DNA of 11,436 nt from Microdochium bolleyi (GCA_001566295.1 KQ964344.1:1-11436); one strand, 5' to 3'; shown: positions 1 to 8,590, counted from the first letter of the stretch. Program-made: numbers and translations. Notes: generated by a model from the letters alone, not told the origin.

Positions 1-457
1 GACGACCAGCAGCTGCTGCAGGGACACTTCTACCAGCCCACCATCATCGCGGACATGACGAGCGACATGCTTTCGTGCCGCGAGGAGATCTTTGGCCCGC
101 TGCTCGGCATCTACCGCTTTGAGACGGAGCAGGAGGCCGTGGACAAGGCCAACGCCACGTCCATGGGTCTAGCATCCTACTTCTTCACCCGGGATGTCAG
201 CCGGACCTGGCGGCTGCTGGAGTCGTTGGAAGCCGGCATGATTGGCATGAACACGGGTAAGAGAGGTGCTTCACTTCATCATCGAAACTTGTTTTACTAA
301 TCGACCTGCAGGCAATTCGTCGTGTGCCGAGTCACCATTTGGCGGCATCAAAATGTCGGGATACGGCAAGGAGGCGGGCAAGGACGTCGCGATTGAGGAG
401 TACCTAATCTCGAAGACGGGCACCTTGACAGTTGCGGATATACGGAGTAACATGTAA
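1..457 (+). CDS. Aldehyde dehydrogenase C-terminal part, probably succinate-semialdehyde dehydrogenase (5' end outside window)
   Basis: The coding sequence joins 1-256 and 312-457 (133 residues plus stop) and is open to the left edge. The 55-bp intron at 257-311 starts GTAAGA, has a TACTAAT branch site at 295-301 and ends CAG; it splits a Gly codon. Family hallmarks are the EEIFGPL motif at residues 28-34, whose Glu/Phe contact the nicotinamide ribose in this family, a NTGNSS segment across the splice junction, and PFGGIKMSGYGKE with a following IEEYL near the end. This order closely matches bacterial GabD and fungal SSADH, which oxidise succinate semialdehyde to succinate with NAD(P)+ in the GABA shunt. 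The catalytic Cys and the Rossmann fold lie upstream, outside the window. The aldehyde dehydrogenase family is near certain; the substrate is inferred from motif similarity. The gene looks intact and runs tail to tail with the dehalogenase at 870-1683. Confidence 0.85.
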
Positions 458-494
458 TGATACTCTTCTAAAGAGGAACTCGAAGGTTTATATA

Positions 495-858
495 ATATCT
501 AAGAGAGGTAAATGACGAGAAGTAGGAACATAATAGTGCCTGCTTTTCTCTTGATATATTCATGTCAATATCATAAAATATCTAAAAGAGGTAACATATT
601 CCTCAAGGGAGTGGGACATGTTCCCGCTTTTTAAAAGACACTCTCTTTCTTTTAATTTTCCTCCACTAAGTCCACCTCTGAAGAAGAGGATTCTAAATAG
701 TTTGAAATAATTTGAGGCGTTGTGGTTGATTTCTCTTATATATTATCGCGTAGGTAGTACGGAAGTGTCCCGCTCCCTTGCTTGTCCCACTCCCTTGTAA
801 AGTACGTTATTTGCCGATAGCAGGAACATAACAATGTGTTCTTTCCTCGCTATACATC
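495..858. repeat. Degenerate tandem duplication; second copy split by a MITE
   Basis: Copy 1 (about 495-558) begins ATATCTAAGAGAGGTA and continues into AGTAGGAACATAATAGTG. Copy 2 begins ATATCTAAAAGAGGTA at 578-593, is interrupted at that TA by the element at 592-809, and resumes at 810 as TTTGCCGATAGCAGGAACAT, ending near 858. Copy 1 therefore preserves a paralogous empty site. The block lies between the two convergent genes, next to the dehalogenase stop codon, so it probably overlaps 3' untranslated sequence. The alignment was made by eye. Confidence 0.65.
592..809 (+). mobile_element. 218-bp MITE derived from the 3' end of a pogo/Fot-like transposon
   Basis: The left end is TAACATATTCCTCAAGGGAG (592-611). 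The right end, read on the opposite strand, is TAACGTACTTTACAAGGGAG (809-790); both continue as TGGGACA, giving 27-bp inverted repeats with about five mismatches. The outermost TA on each side fits the TA target duplication of Tc1/mariner/pogo elements. The right half, about 670-760, matches by eye the 3' end of the transposon at 11127-11436. This includes the last transposase codons (acidic EEDS-type end plus TAG at about 698-700) and a shared GGCGTTGTGGTTGA stretch. It is thus an internally deleted derivative that keeps both termini, and it codes for nothing usable. Confidence 0.75.
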
Positions 859-869
859 CATTAGACAAG

Positions 870-1683
870 TCACTTTCTCGATTCAGCAATAACCTTGTCC
901 GCCATGTCTGGCAGCGTGTCGGCCACCACATCCATCTGGCCGAAGATCTCAGACAGGTTCTCGCCCTCGAGCGCGGTGCAGTAAGCTGCGTTGAATCTGC
1001 AATAGGAGGGTCCGAGTTAGTGACTTTGGCCGGAGTAAGCAGGGGGCTGCTATCAAGAGCCTCGAAGAGGTCTGGCCGACTCACCCTCCGGCCTTAGCCG
1101 CTGATGCGTCCCAGAGGTGCGCGGCAGCGAACCAGGGCTTCCCTTGGTCAGTGGTGAACCGGGCGAGGATGGGGCGGTAGGCGTCGAGGGTGGGCTTGGC
1201 GAGGCCTGCGGTGTCGCACGAGAGCACATGGTCGGCAGGCATGTCGACGCCCGCGCGCTGGAAGTAGCCCGCCACGCGCGGCACGTCGCCTGCGGTGAAG
1301 CAGTAGATTGTGAAGCCGGCGTCGCGGAGCTTCCGGATACACTCGGCAGCGCCATCGCGAAGCTCCATGCGCTTCCACTCGCCGATCAGGTAGGCAACGT
1401 CGTCCGGGCTGGCAAAGGCGCGCTGATCCTCCACGCCGGCGTACCATAGCGTACGGTAGAACAGAGCCTCGAAGACTTTGTAGAAGACGAGGTAGCGCCC
1501 AGATAGCGACAGGTAGGTATACTCGCGCTCGGCCATCTCCATCCAGCAGTAACACAGCAGCTTCGGCTGGATGCCGCGTGCCTTCAGCCTATCGCCTAGG
1601 CGCGCGTCGATTGCATCGAAGAGGTGCTCAAACGACACGAGCGTGCCCACCACATCGAATACGATAGTCTTGTTTCCGGTCAT
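870..1683 (-). CDS. 2-haloacid dehalogenase-like HAD-superfamily hydrolase, two exons
   Basis: The coding sequence is complement(870-996, 1085-1683), giving 241 residues. The 88-bp intron at 997-1084 has donor GTGAGT, branch CTAAC (1016-1020 on the complement) and acceptor TTGCAG. Reading straight through the donor would stop at once, while the spliced exon continues with FNAAYCTALEGENL, as expected for the family. Motifs: FDVVGTL with nucleophile Asp10; CFTAGD with motif II Thr130; motif III Lys163 in LAKPTLDAYRP; and AHLWDASAAKA with motif IV Asp192. The length fits fungal type II (L-2-haloacid) dehalogenases, which hydrolyse 2-halo acids through an aspartyl ester, although true substrates of fungal members are mostly unknown. 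No signal peptide is visible, so a cytosolic location is inferred. The start is the first Met before the beta-strand carrying motif I. The gene looks intact. Confidence 0.88.
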
Positions 1684-2142
1684 GCTGGCGGGATGGATGG
1701 AAAGACCCGAGTCACACTGTCAGAGAGACGTAATGGAGGAAATGCTGTCTCGATGCCAAACACGTCCTCGCACCCCAACCTGCAGCACCACAGATATTAA
1801 GAAGCGCAGCATTTGGAATGGCTCCGATTGTTCAATGAGTGGGGCCGCCAAAGCCAATGGGCCGCACCGGCATGGTAAACCGGCGGTGCTTCCCGGTGGC
1901 ATGGCCATTGCCGGGCCCACAGGGCAACTGCCGGGGGACCGGCCCACCATTTGTTTGACCCTAAGCCAGGCCTGCCCGCGCCAGGATAAGAATAGAGTTT
2001 GGTCGCGATCCTGTTCCATTACGTAAAGGAAGCAGTGGCTATAACGCCGCGTCGCGAGGCGTGCCCGGCTACGGAGTTCACAGTGGTCACTTGTCTTTGA
2101 TTATATAACAAAACCACTGAAAAAGTCGAATTAATGTTCTTA
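1684..2142. other. Intergenic region upstream of the dehalogenase gene
   Basis: I see no supported gene here. The stretch should hold the promoter of the leftward dehalogenase gene; the bases just upstream of its ATG are pyrimidine-rich on the coding strand (TTTCCATCCATCCC). A GC-rich block at about 1850-1950 contains a perfect 6-bp inverted repeat, GCACCG (1864-1869) and CGGTGC (1884-1889). That could be a binding site for a zinc-cluster regulator, but this is weak. Open frames in the block have no recognisable protein character. Confidence 0.4.
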
Positions 2143-2186
2143 TAACGTAGTCCACAAGTGACCCGGCCACACAAGTGGCCCGGCCA
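2143..2186 (+). repeat. Left terminus with two 17-bp subterminal repeats
   Basis: CACAAGTGACCCGGCCA occupies 2153-2169 and CACAAGTGGCCCGGCCA occupies 2170-2186. The 11127 element has the equivalent pair, CACAAGTGAACGGGTCA, at 11137-11153 and 11154-11170. Paired sites at transposon ends are usually transposase binding sites; that role is inferred. Confidence 0.65.
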
Positions 2187-2229
2187 TTTCTTATCGCCGC
2201 TTATCTTAGGACCTTTAAACACTTATAAT

Positions 2230-2755
2230 TGTCACGATCCGACCTCCGGGGTCAACCGTCTGGTCGGGCTTCGGGGGTTGCTGTCCTGCGGGTAGGTAGA
2301 GCCGTCGCAATATCACTTCCTGTCGAATGTCGTTCTCTCTCTGGGTTTGCCGTGTCTCTGGGAAGAGATACCACTCTCGTCAATTGAGTGACTGGTTCAA
2401 GTGATGTGTGAGAATGATACTTAGATTGATCGCTGAAGTACAAAGGTGATGACTGTCTGTCTAGGAGATCCATCGCTTCTATATATCCTTTGTCCTTCAC
2501 CGTGGTCATGCCTTGTCTTTCCGACAGTCATGGTGGTTCGTTCGTGACCGTCGGCCTTGGCGCCTTCGACGGTCATACAGTTCATGCATGACCGGTGGTG
2601 CCGTACCCGTTCCTTATCCTTATCGTGCTTACGTAAGAAACCTGTGACTTGCCCTGCCGCATGATCCGCCCTTGTCCTTGGCCTGATCTTGCGACCTAGC
2701 TGTGTGTCTCCTTCGTTCGTCCACACAATCGTCCCCTGTTGGTCGGGCCGTCACA
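2230..2755 (+). mobile_element. Solo LTR, copy A (mosaic subtype)
   Basis: It begins TGTCACGATC and ends GCCGTCACA, the TG...CA ends of a retroviral-type LTR, and is 526 bp long. The flanks are ATAAT (2225-2229) and ATAAC (2756-2760), a 5-bp target duplication with one change. The empty site ATAAC is supported by the opposite arm of the host element, which reads ATATAACTCTCC at the matching place. A TATA box lies at 2480-2486 near the middle, suggesting U3 before it and R/U5 after. About the first 280 bp and last 100 bp match copies B and C, but about 2515-2650 does not. No tract of internal retroelement sequence adjoins it. A Ty3/gypsy-type source is plausible but unproven. Confidence 0.8.
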
Positions 2756-2860
2756 ATAACTTCCTTAACTTAAAAGATATAAAGCTCTACTCAAGTCCGT
2801 TCGTAAACGATAAAAGTAATCTATCTCCTCTAACAATTTCTTATTCCTAGACTAAGTACC

Positions 2861-3383
2861 TGTGACGGCCTGAGCTAACAGGGGATTGTTTGGGCTGCAG
2901 GAGCACGACAAACAAGGCCGCATGATCGGGCCATGGGCAAGGGCAGACATGCGAGGGGCTCAGGACGCTTACCTAAGGAGGCCAGCTTAGTCACAAAAGC
3001 GGGCCAGAACATCAGCCGACGCTTGGCAGTCGGCTTGCGACAACACACTGTCGGCCAGCGACAGCAACTTGTCGCAATGCGACCAGAGGGCGTCGCAGAC
3101 GGCGACGACAAGATGAAGGACAAAGGCATATATAGCGAGGAGGATTTCCTAGCCAGACAGTCATTACCTTTGTACTTCAGCGATCAATCTAAGTATCATT
3201 CTCACACATCACTTGAACCAGTCACTCAATTGACGAGAGTGGTATTTTTTTCAAGAGACACGGCAACACCCAGAGAGAACGATATTCGACAGGAAGTGAT
3301 ATTGCAAAGGCTTTACCTACCGGCAGAACAGTAACCCACCGAAGCCCGACCAGACGGTTGACCCCGGAGGTCGGATCGTGACA
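2861..3383 (-). mobile_element. Solo LTR, copy B
   Basis: Read on the - strand, it begins TGTCACGATCCGACCTCCGG at 3383 and ends GGCCGTCACA at 2861, 523 bp. Its first 45 bases equal those of copy A and the U3-like half is roughly 90% identical by eye. Its downstream half matches copy C instead. A TATA box on the LTR strand lies at 3129-3134. The flanking 5-mers GTACC (2856-2860) and CCATG (3384-3388) do not match, so this copy lost its target duplication or arose by recombination between elements. No primer-binding site or polypurine tract is seen at its borders. It is inverted relative to copy A, 105 bp away. Confidence 0.75.
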
Positions 3384-3754
3384 CCATGGCACGTGATATC
3401 CTTAACAGGAGACACGTCAAGTCTAGCATAAAGGTCCTTCAACAGGACCTCCTCCTCTTTAGAAGAATCAAGCATTACAATACCTCCATCTGGACTGCTT
3501 CGCTACACTTGACTACCGGGACGCCACGTATGGCAGAACGACGGGGAACCCTAACATATAGCTAGATAGGAAAAGTGGAGACTGTACCTTTCTATACTAC
3601 TAGGTTTATAGTAAAAGAGCTCCTAGTATAATATAATATCTTAGTCTTAGGTAGATTATTCTTATCGTTTAAGAATAGAGAAATCCTTAGGTTAATAGCT
3701 CTTAAAATAGGAGAGTTATATCGTTGTAAAGAAGTGGGCTTATTGCGGCGATAA

Positions 3755-3786
3755 GGAAGTGGCCCGCTTGCTTGTGGATTACGTTA
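3755..3786 (-). repeat. Right terminus of the pogo-type element
   Basis: On the complementary strand this reads TAACGTAATCCACAAG and then a single degenerate subterminal copy (CAAGCGGGCCACTTCC). CTTATCGCCGC, also present in the left arm, lies just inside this end at about 3744-3754. The two ends are asymmetric, since the left has two subterminal copies. The terminal TA is at 3785-3786. Confidence 0.65.
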
Positions 3787-4111
3787 CGCTTTACCTATTA
3801 AGTAGGTTTAGCGATGCTGCAAATCTATCGTATAATAAACCGTGCATTTCGGCTGGACTAAAAATATACGCTGCGTATTCGCTGCGCCAAAGTGGCGCCT
3901 TCGCTCTTCCGGTTCTTCGCATCCAAAGAATGGCTCTCACCAGCCAAACTTGCTATGACAAGAGGATATTCTCCCAGTGGCACAATGATAGGTTGTCGAC
4001 AGCGACAGCAGGCTGCGCATCCGCAGTCAATGCTACAGCGCTGCGCACTCGCTCAGCCCGCGCATTGTACTGCGGCGATGCGCTGCCTCGCCGCGCAGCT
4101 TCGGGCCAAAA
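3787..4111. other. Sequence between the pogo-type element and LINE ORF2; probable LINE 3' region plus host flank
   Basis: No gene is supported. The right part (about 4000-4111) has the GC-rich character of the LINE and probably belongs to its 3' untranslated region. The left part (about 3787-3900) is more AT-rich and may be host sequence. The LINE reads leftward, so a poly(A) or simple-repeat tail would show as T-rich or repeat sequence here, but I find none. The LINE 3' end therefore cannot be placed. One open frame crosses from the pogo-type terminus into the LINE and is treated as chance. Confidence 0.4.
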
Positions 4112-7100
4112 TCAAAGAAATTGGCGGTGCGCTGTCGCGTCCGCGTCTCCCGCGCTCCTCTGGCGCCGCGCCTCCGCCCGTCGTTCTGTCTCGCGCGTTA
4201 TTGCTTCCTGAAGTGCTTGCTCCTGTGCCGGCGCCTCCTCGAGCGCCTTATGATACTGTGGCAGTAAGCGCTGCGTAATCAGCCACCGCGCTACCGCCTT
4301 GGTGAGCCGCGGCTCCTCCAGGTACGCGGCGAGTTCACTGCGCAGTCGCGGCGGGGGGCGGCCGACCTGTTGCCACATCCTTTCGCGGCTGATATGGAAC
4401 GCCTCGCAGTCGAGCACGGCATGCTCAAACGTCTCTAGGGCCTCCTCGCAGCGGCAGAGCGGCGATAACACGCCTGGTGCGTTAATCTTGTAGAGGAAGG
4501 CCCGAAGCGGGAGTCTGTCTACTCTGATCTGGGAGAGAATTGAGGACTCGTGTCGCAGGAGCCCTTTATGGCGTTTCTTGAAAGTGGTTGTCCTGTCCTC
4601 TGCGAAGGCGTTCCGTGTGCGCTGCTGCTTACCTGCTTCCCAGCGGCTATCCCAGCGGGCGTCTCTTGCTCTCTTTATGTCTCCGTGATCGTCGAGCCAC
4701 TCCCGGGCAGAAGCCGTCCTCTCCTCCACGACCTCGTACGGGTCGGACGGGTCTGACGCCTTAAGGCTGTGCCTGCGAAGGCGCGCCCATCGGGCGCGCT
4801 TAAGGATGGCCGCAGTACGCGCGCAGGCGGTGTGCACGAGGCGGACCGTCCCTTTAGTTGGAGGCGGTCTTCGAAGCGCGCGGTGAGATACGACAGGTGG
4901 ATATCTAGCGGCGGTACCTCCGCTTCCGCTTCGAGGTACCGGATAGGTGTCGACTTCGGCGCGCCGCAGACGATACATAGGCACTACGCCTGCGTTGTCG
5001 CGAAGTCGCCACACGGGCCTGCCGCTCGCGAGTTGCCTTTAGGGGTGGTATGCCAGATCGGCGCCCCGTAGGAAAGCGCGCTCCTGATAACCGTCGTGTA
5101 GATCTGCCGCGCGCGCGCGAGGCTACATCCCCACGTACTCGCTGCGAGTCTGGTGAGCGCCAGAGTCTGCGTTTTCATCTTGGCCTTGGTGCGCTTGGCG
5201 TGCTCTCCCCACCGCAGCTTCCTATCGATCCAGACCCCAAGGAAACGCGCACTCTTCCAGGGCGATACCACGGCGTCGCCGAGTCGTACTTGCTGCGCCG
5301 GCGCCTCGTGGGCGCGACAAAGGTGTAGCAACTCGCTCTTCGAGGGCTCGAAGCACATCCCCATTTCCTCTGCCCAGCGCGCGCAGGTCGCCCAGGCCCC
5401 CTCGAGGGCTCTGCTAGTCGCCTCTGGGCTCTCCCCGATCGCCATAAGGTTGGTGTCATCTGCGTAGCCGACGATTACGAGCTGCGGGTGCGCTGCGAGT
5501 TTCTCATACAGCGTGCCGATGTAGTGGAGGAACAGTAGGGGGGATAATGGCGACCCCTGTGGAACACCCGCGGTAACCGGCAGGACCTCCGACGTAGCTC
5601 CGTCGAAGTGAAGGCGCGCCGAACGAGCCTCAAGGAAGCTGCGCGCCCACCGTACTACCCACGCGGGGTAGCCTCTTTCTGTGAGTACCTGGAGTAGTCG
5701 GCAGTGGTCGACCGTGTCGAAGGCTCCTTTGATATCGAGCTGCAGGAGCGACGCGATCCCGCCGCGCCTCCAAGCCGTGTGCGCTACGTCGTGGAGGACC
5801 TTGACTGCTAACTCAGTGCTCCGGTCCTTCCGATTCCCCATCAGGCCGTCGGGGAGGAGGCGGTGTTCCTCCGCCGCTGCTGCGATGCGCCTGGTAAGGA
5901 TAGCCTCGATAAGCTTCCCGATCGTGCAGGTAAGGGAGATAGGCCTCCAAGCCCCCGGCAGAGCCTTCTGCTCCTTTGTCTTGCCGGGCTTAGGGATAAC
6001 GACCACGCGCGCGCTGCGAAAGCGCTTCGGGAAATAGCCTAGGGCGAAAGAGGCGCTCGCAATGTGGGCCAACTCTTGATGTAGTGCCGCGCCGCAGTGT
6101 AGTAGCCAGCCCGGTAGGGATAAGGTCGTCCCCAGGCGCCTTCCACTGCGAGGTATTACGAAGCTCCTGCGCGACGTCTGCGCTGCTCACCGTCTGTTCT
6201 ACCGTAAATCTTTCCTTGGCCGATGGGAGGGCGGCAGTCTGGGGAAGTCTCGGGGGAGGGAAGAAACGCCCCGCAAGTAGCGCGGCTTTCTCAGCGTGAG
6301 TACGCGCCGTAGTAGCACCGTCACTGCCCGTGAGCTCCGGAATGCGACCGGAGTCCGCCGGGGCCGAGCTCCGTAGTCGAGCCCACCTCTCCAACGCCCG
6401 GATGTCGCGGTCTCTGGCCGAGGCCGCGGCGAGCCACTGTCGCCAGCGCACCGCCTGCGCAGCGGCAATCGTCTCCTTTTGGGCCTTGGCCGCCTCTTGG
6501 AGTTGGGCCTGCGTGTGCACGTTGGGTCGACGATTGTATGCCTTCCGGCGCCTCTTTGTGAGGTTGCAGGCGTCCTCGACCTCCGGGGTCCACCATTCGG
6601 CGCCGCCCCCTTTCGACCGGGTGCGCCTCTTGGTCGACGCGTCCGCGACTTCGTGGAGCTGCGCGATTATCCAATCGACACGCCGGTCTAGTTCCGCGCC
6701 CGTTGTGAGGGGCGGTGCTTGATCCCGGAAGCGGAGGTCGGCCTCTGCCCTCGCGATATCTCTGCGGAACATCTGCCAGTTCCATCCCTCGACTGTCGCC
6801 TCGCTCCGTGCTTCCGCCGCGCCCGCGACGCGCACGAGCTGTGCCCTGTGGTCCGACCCTTCGAGTCCCTGGTTGCCTTCGTAGGCGACGCACAGTCCTC
6901 CGCTCACCCAGGCGTGGTCTATGGTGGAGTCCTTCTGGCCTTGCTGCTGCCGCGTTACCTCGCCGTAAGGCGTAGCGAGGGAGAGACGCCACCGCTGCGT
7001 GAACTCTAGTAGCCGTCCCCCATACGGGGAGCAGCGGCCGTGTACGTCCCACATCGGGTGATGGGTGCTGAAGTCGCCAACGAGGACGTGCCGCCCTCGC

Positions 7101-7465
7101 GGCGCGTTCGCTGGTAGTTCGGTAAGAGGGCTATCCCACTGGGTCGGGTCGCCCTGGTTTGGTGAATATATAGACCAGACGCTGACTGCGTCCGGGCCGT
7201 CCCCAAAGGTTATCATACTCCAGTCCACCCCTGCGCGCTGCTCCCACGCCGCGATGTCGTGTCGCTTATGGATATATAGCGCGGCACGGCCTACGGTGAA
7301 GACGCTCTGATAACGGCAGCGCCTAGGGCAGTAAAGCCCGCCGGTGTTCCGATTAATCCAGGGTTCCTGTATTGCGATAACGTCGTACTCGGCGCGATTC
7401 TCGAGCGCTAGCGCTACGTTCGATCTGCTTGCTGCTGCGTTCCAGAAGAGGATGGTGATCTTCAT
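4112..7465 (-). pseudogene. LINE ORF2: APE-like endonuclease and reverse transcriptase, frameshifted
   Basis: ORF2 nicks target DNA and copies the element RNA into it. The endonuclease is at 7465 to about 6800: Asn9 in FWNAA, Glu34 in QEPW, Asp131 in GDFSTHH, Asp183 in STIDHAWVS, and SDH at 204-206. The Asn usually found in GDFN is Ser133 here (7067-7069). After a frame change near 6100-6110 the reverse transcriptase follows: WRPISL, motif A LDIKGAFD (Asp at 5734-5736), motif B AGVPQGSPLSP, motif C YADD (5455-5466) and LGVWIDRKLRW, all intact. Past about 5040 the frame changes repeatedly and a TAG interrupts it (near 5000), then it settles before 4800. A Cys/His finger (CRC...H...C) lies at 4406-4456. 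No RNase H domain is visible. The first frameshift uncouples endonuclease from reverse transcriptase, so this copy is probably dead, though the polymerase motifs would be intact in trans. Confidence 0.9.
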
Positions 7466-8590
7466 GTGCTAGGCTCCAACGCTTCTGCTGGGGTACCGTC
7501 GCGTTGATGAGGCGCCGCCCCGGCGCTGTCAGTGCGCATCCGCTTCGCTGGCGCGCGGAGGTGGGACGTAATGCTGCTCTGAGAGCGGAGTTGTCGCGAA
7601 GTGCTTCCCGCGGGCCTGCCCCTGGGTCGTGACGCCTGCCGGGACTGGACGACCTCCCACGCTGCGTCCGCGCTGCTAGCGCAGTCCTGCTGAGAGGTCT
7701 CCGACGTCGCGCCGTAGCTGGACTGTAGAATCGACGGGGTCGTTGCGTTGCTCGCGATCTCGAATCGTCGTGCTCTATGCGCGTAAGCTTCCTTGACGCG
7801 CTCGCGCTCCGTTCTCGCTGCGGGACAGGTCCTATCCCACGCCGGATGTTTGCCTTTGCAGTTGACGCATCTCCTAACTCTGTCGCCGTTCTTGACAGGG
7901 CAGCTGTTCTCTCCTTTAGCGTGCGCGCCGCCGGCGCAGTGACCGCACCGCGCTGGCGCCTTGCAGACCCGAGCCCTGTGCCCGTAGCCGTAGCAGTTAA
8001 AACATTGTAGGAACCGTAGGTTCGGGTCGAAGGGCTCGCAGTCGAACATGCGCGCCTGCCAGACTAGTCCCCTACATATAATCTCCTGCGCTGCGCTCGC
8101 GCTGCTTAGATAGACTATTAGCGACGAGTGGGCGGCCTGCGTGTTCTTCGGGAGGTCTCTGCGGCACCTCAAGATGCCGGGGGAGTTATCCGCGCGCAGC
8201 TCCGCTGTCAGCGCTTGGTCGTCGTGCGCCGCCAACAGGAGTCCCGTCGGGACGCCCTTCGCGATCACCGCGACCTCGCGGTGCCGGAGCATCGCGTCTG
8301 GGCCGAAGGCGGCGGCCACCCAGGTGTCATCGCGGCCAACCGCGGTGCCCTTGAAGGTGACGACCATATCCCCGGACTGTAGGCGCTGCGCTGCCAGTGC
8401 GTCCCCGCCGCGCATCGCGGCGTTCACGGCTGCTACCGCTCGCTTGGGGTCCATCTCCGCGAGGGTCTTGCCAGGCCCTGCGGTGATAATAACCTGCCTC
8501 TCTCTTTTCTCCGGGACTACCGCCCTAGGCTCCCACGCGCTACTACCGAGCGGCGCGCTCGACGCGACCGAGACCCAGGACTTGGTTTGC
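4112..8590 (-). mobile_element. Tad1-type non-LTR retrotransposon (LINE), decayed
   Basis: The element reads leftward: ORF1 with three CCHC knuckles, then ORF2 with APE-like endonuclease, reverse transcriptase and a C-terminal Cys/His finger. This order is typical of the fungal Tad1 clade. It is GC-rich compared with its flanks and shows no heavy C-to-T (RIP-like) decay. The limits given are the minimum supported: the ORF2 stop on the left and the last LINE-like ORF1 codons on the right (about 8583-8590). The 3' end and the target duplications were not found. The 5' end appears truncated, because ORF1 lacks the longer N-terminal part expected in the clade and runs directly into host sequence. 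Confidence 0.85.

Larger units (their letters stand above)
2143..3786. mobile_element. Pogo-type inverted-repeat element interrupted by two solo LTRs
   Basis: The left end TAACGTAGTCCACAAG (2143-2158) and the right end on the opposite strand TAACGTAATCCACAAG (3786-3771) match at 15 of 16 bases, with TA at the outer edges. Similarity continues inward: both arms carry CTTATCGCCGC and, further in, TAAACGATAA followed by TAATCTA. The inverted repeats are therefore about 185 bp per arm once the nested LTR is set aside. The left terminus has two 17-bp copies of CACAAGTGRCCCGGCCA; the right has only one altered copy. Removing LTR 2230-2755 with one target copy, and LTR 2861-3383, leaves about 590 bp. 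No transposase domain is recognisable inside, so it is non-autonomous. Confidence 0.7.

Noticed and set aside
743..1449. Other frames over the dehalogenase gene, including the + strand frame at 834-1097
   Set aside because: They overlap the well-supported dehalogenase exons or its intron; the spliced - strand reading explains the sequence and keeps all family motifs.
1850..1950. GC-rich block upstream of the dehalogenase as a coding exon or structured RNA
   Set aside because: No conserved protein motif, no splice-site framework, and only one short inverted repeat.
2252..3334. Open frames inside the LTR copies (2252-2509 and 2421-2726 on the - strand, 2933-3334 on the + strand)
   Set aside because: They fall within LTR copies A and B, cross element borders and show no protein-like motifs; the repeated frames simply reflect the repeated DNA.
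2230..3383. LTRs A and B as the two ends of one LTR retrotransposon
   Set aside because: They are in opposite orientation, only 105 bp apart, with no primer-binding site, polypurine tract or gag/pol sequence between them.
3759..4278. Rightward frames at 3759-4211 and 3892-4278
   Set aside because: They start in the pogo-type terminus or unassigned flank and run antisense through the end of LINE ORF2, with low-complexity Arg/Ala content typical of GC-rich antisense reading.
6330..7310. Long antisense and off-frame open frames over LINE ORF2 and ORF1
   Set aside because: They are shadows of the GC-rich LINE coding strand; the endonuclease and knuckle motifs are all in the - strand frames annotated.
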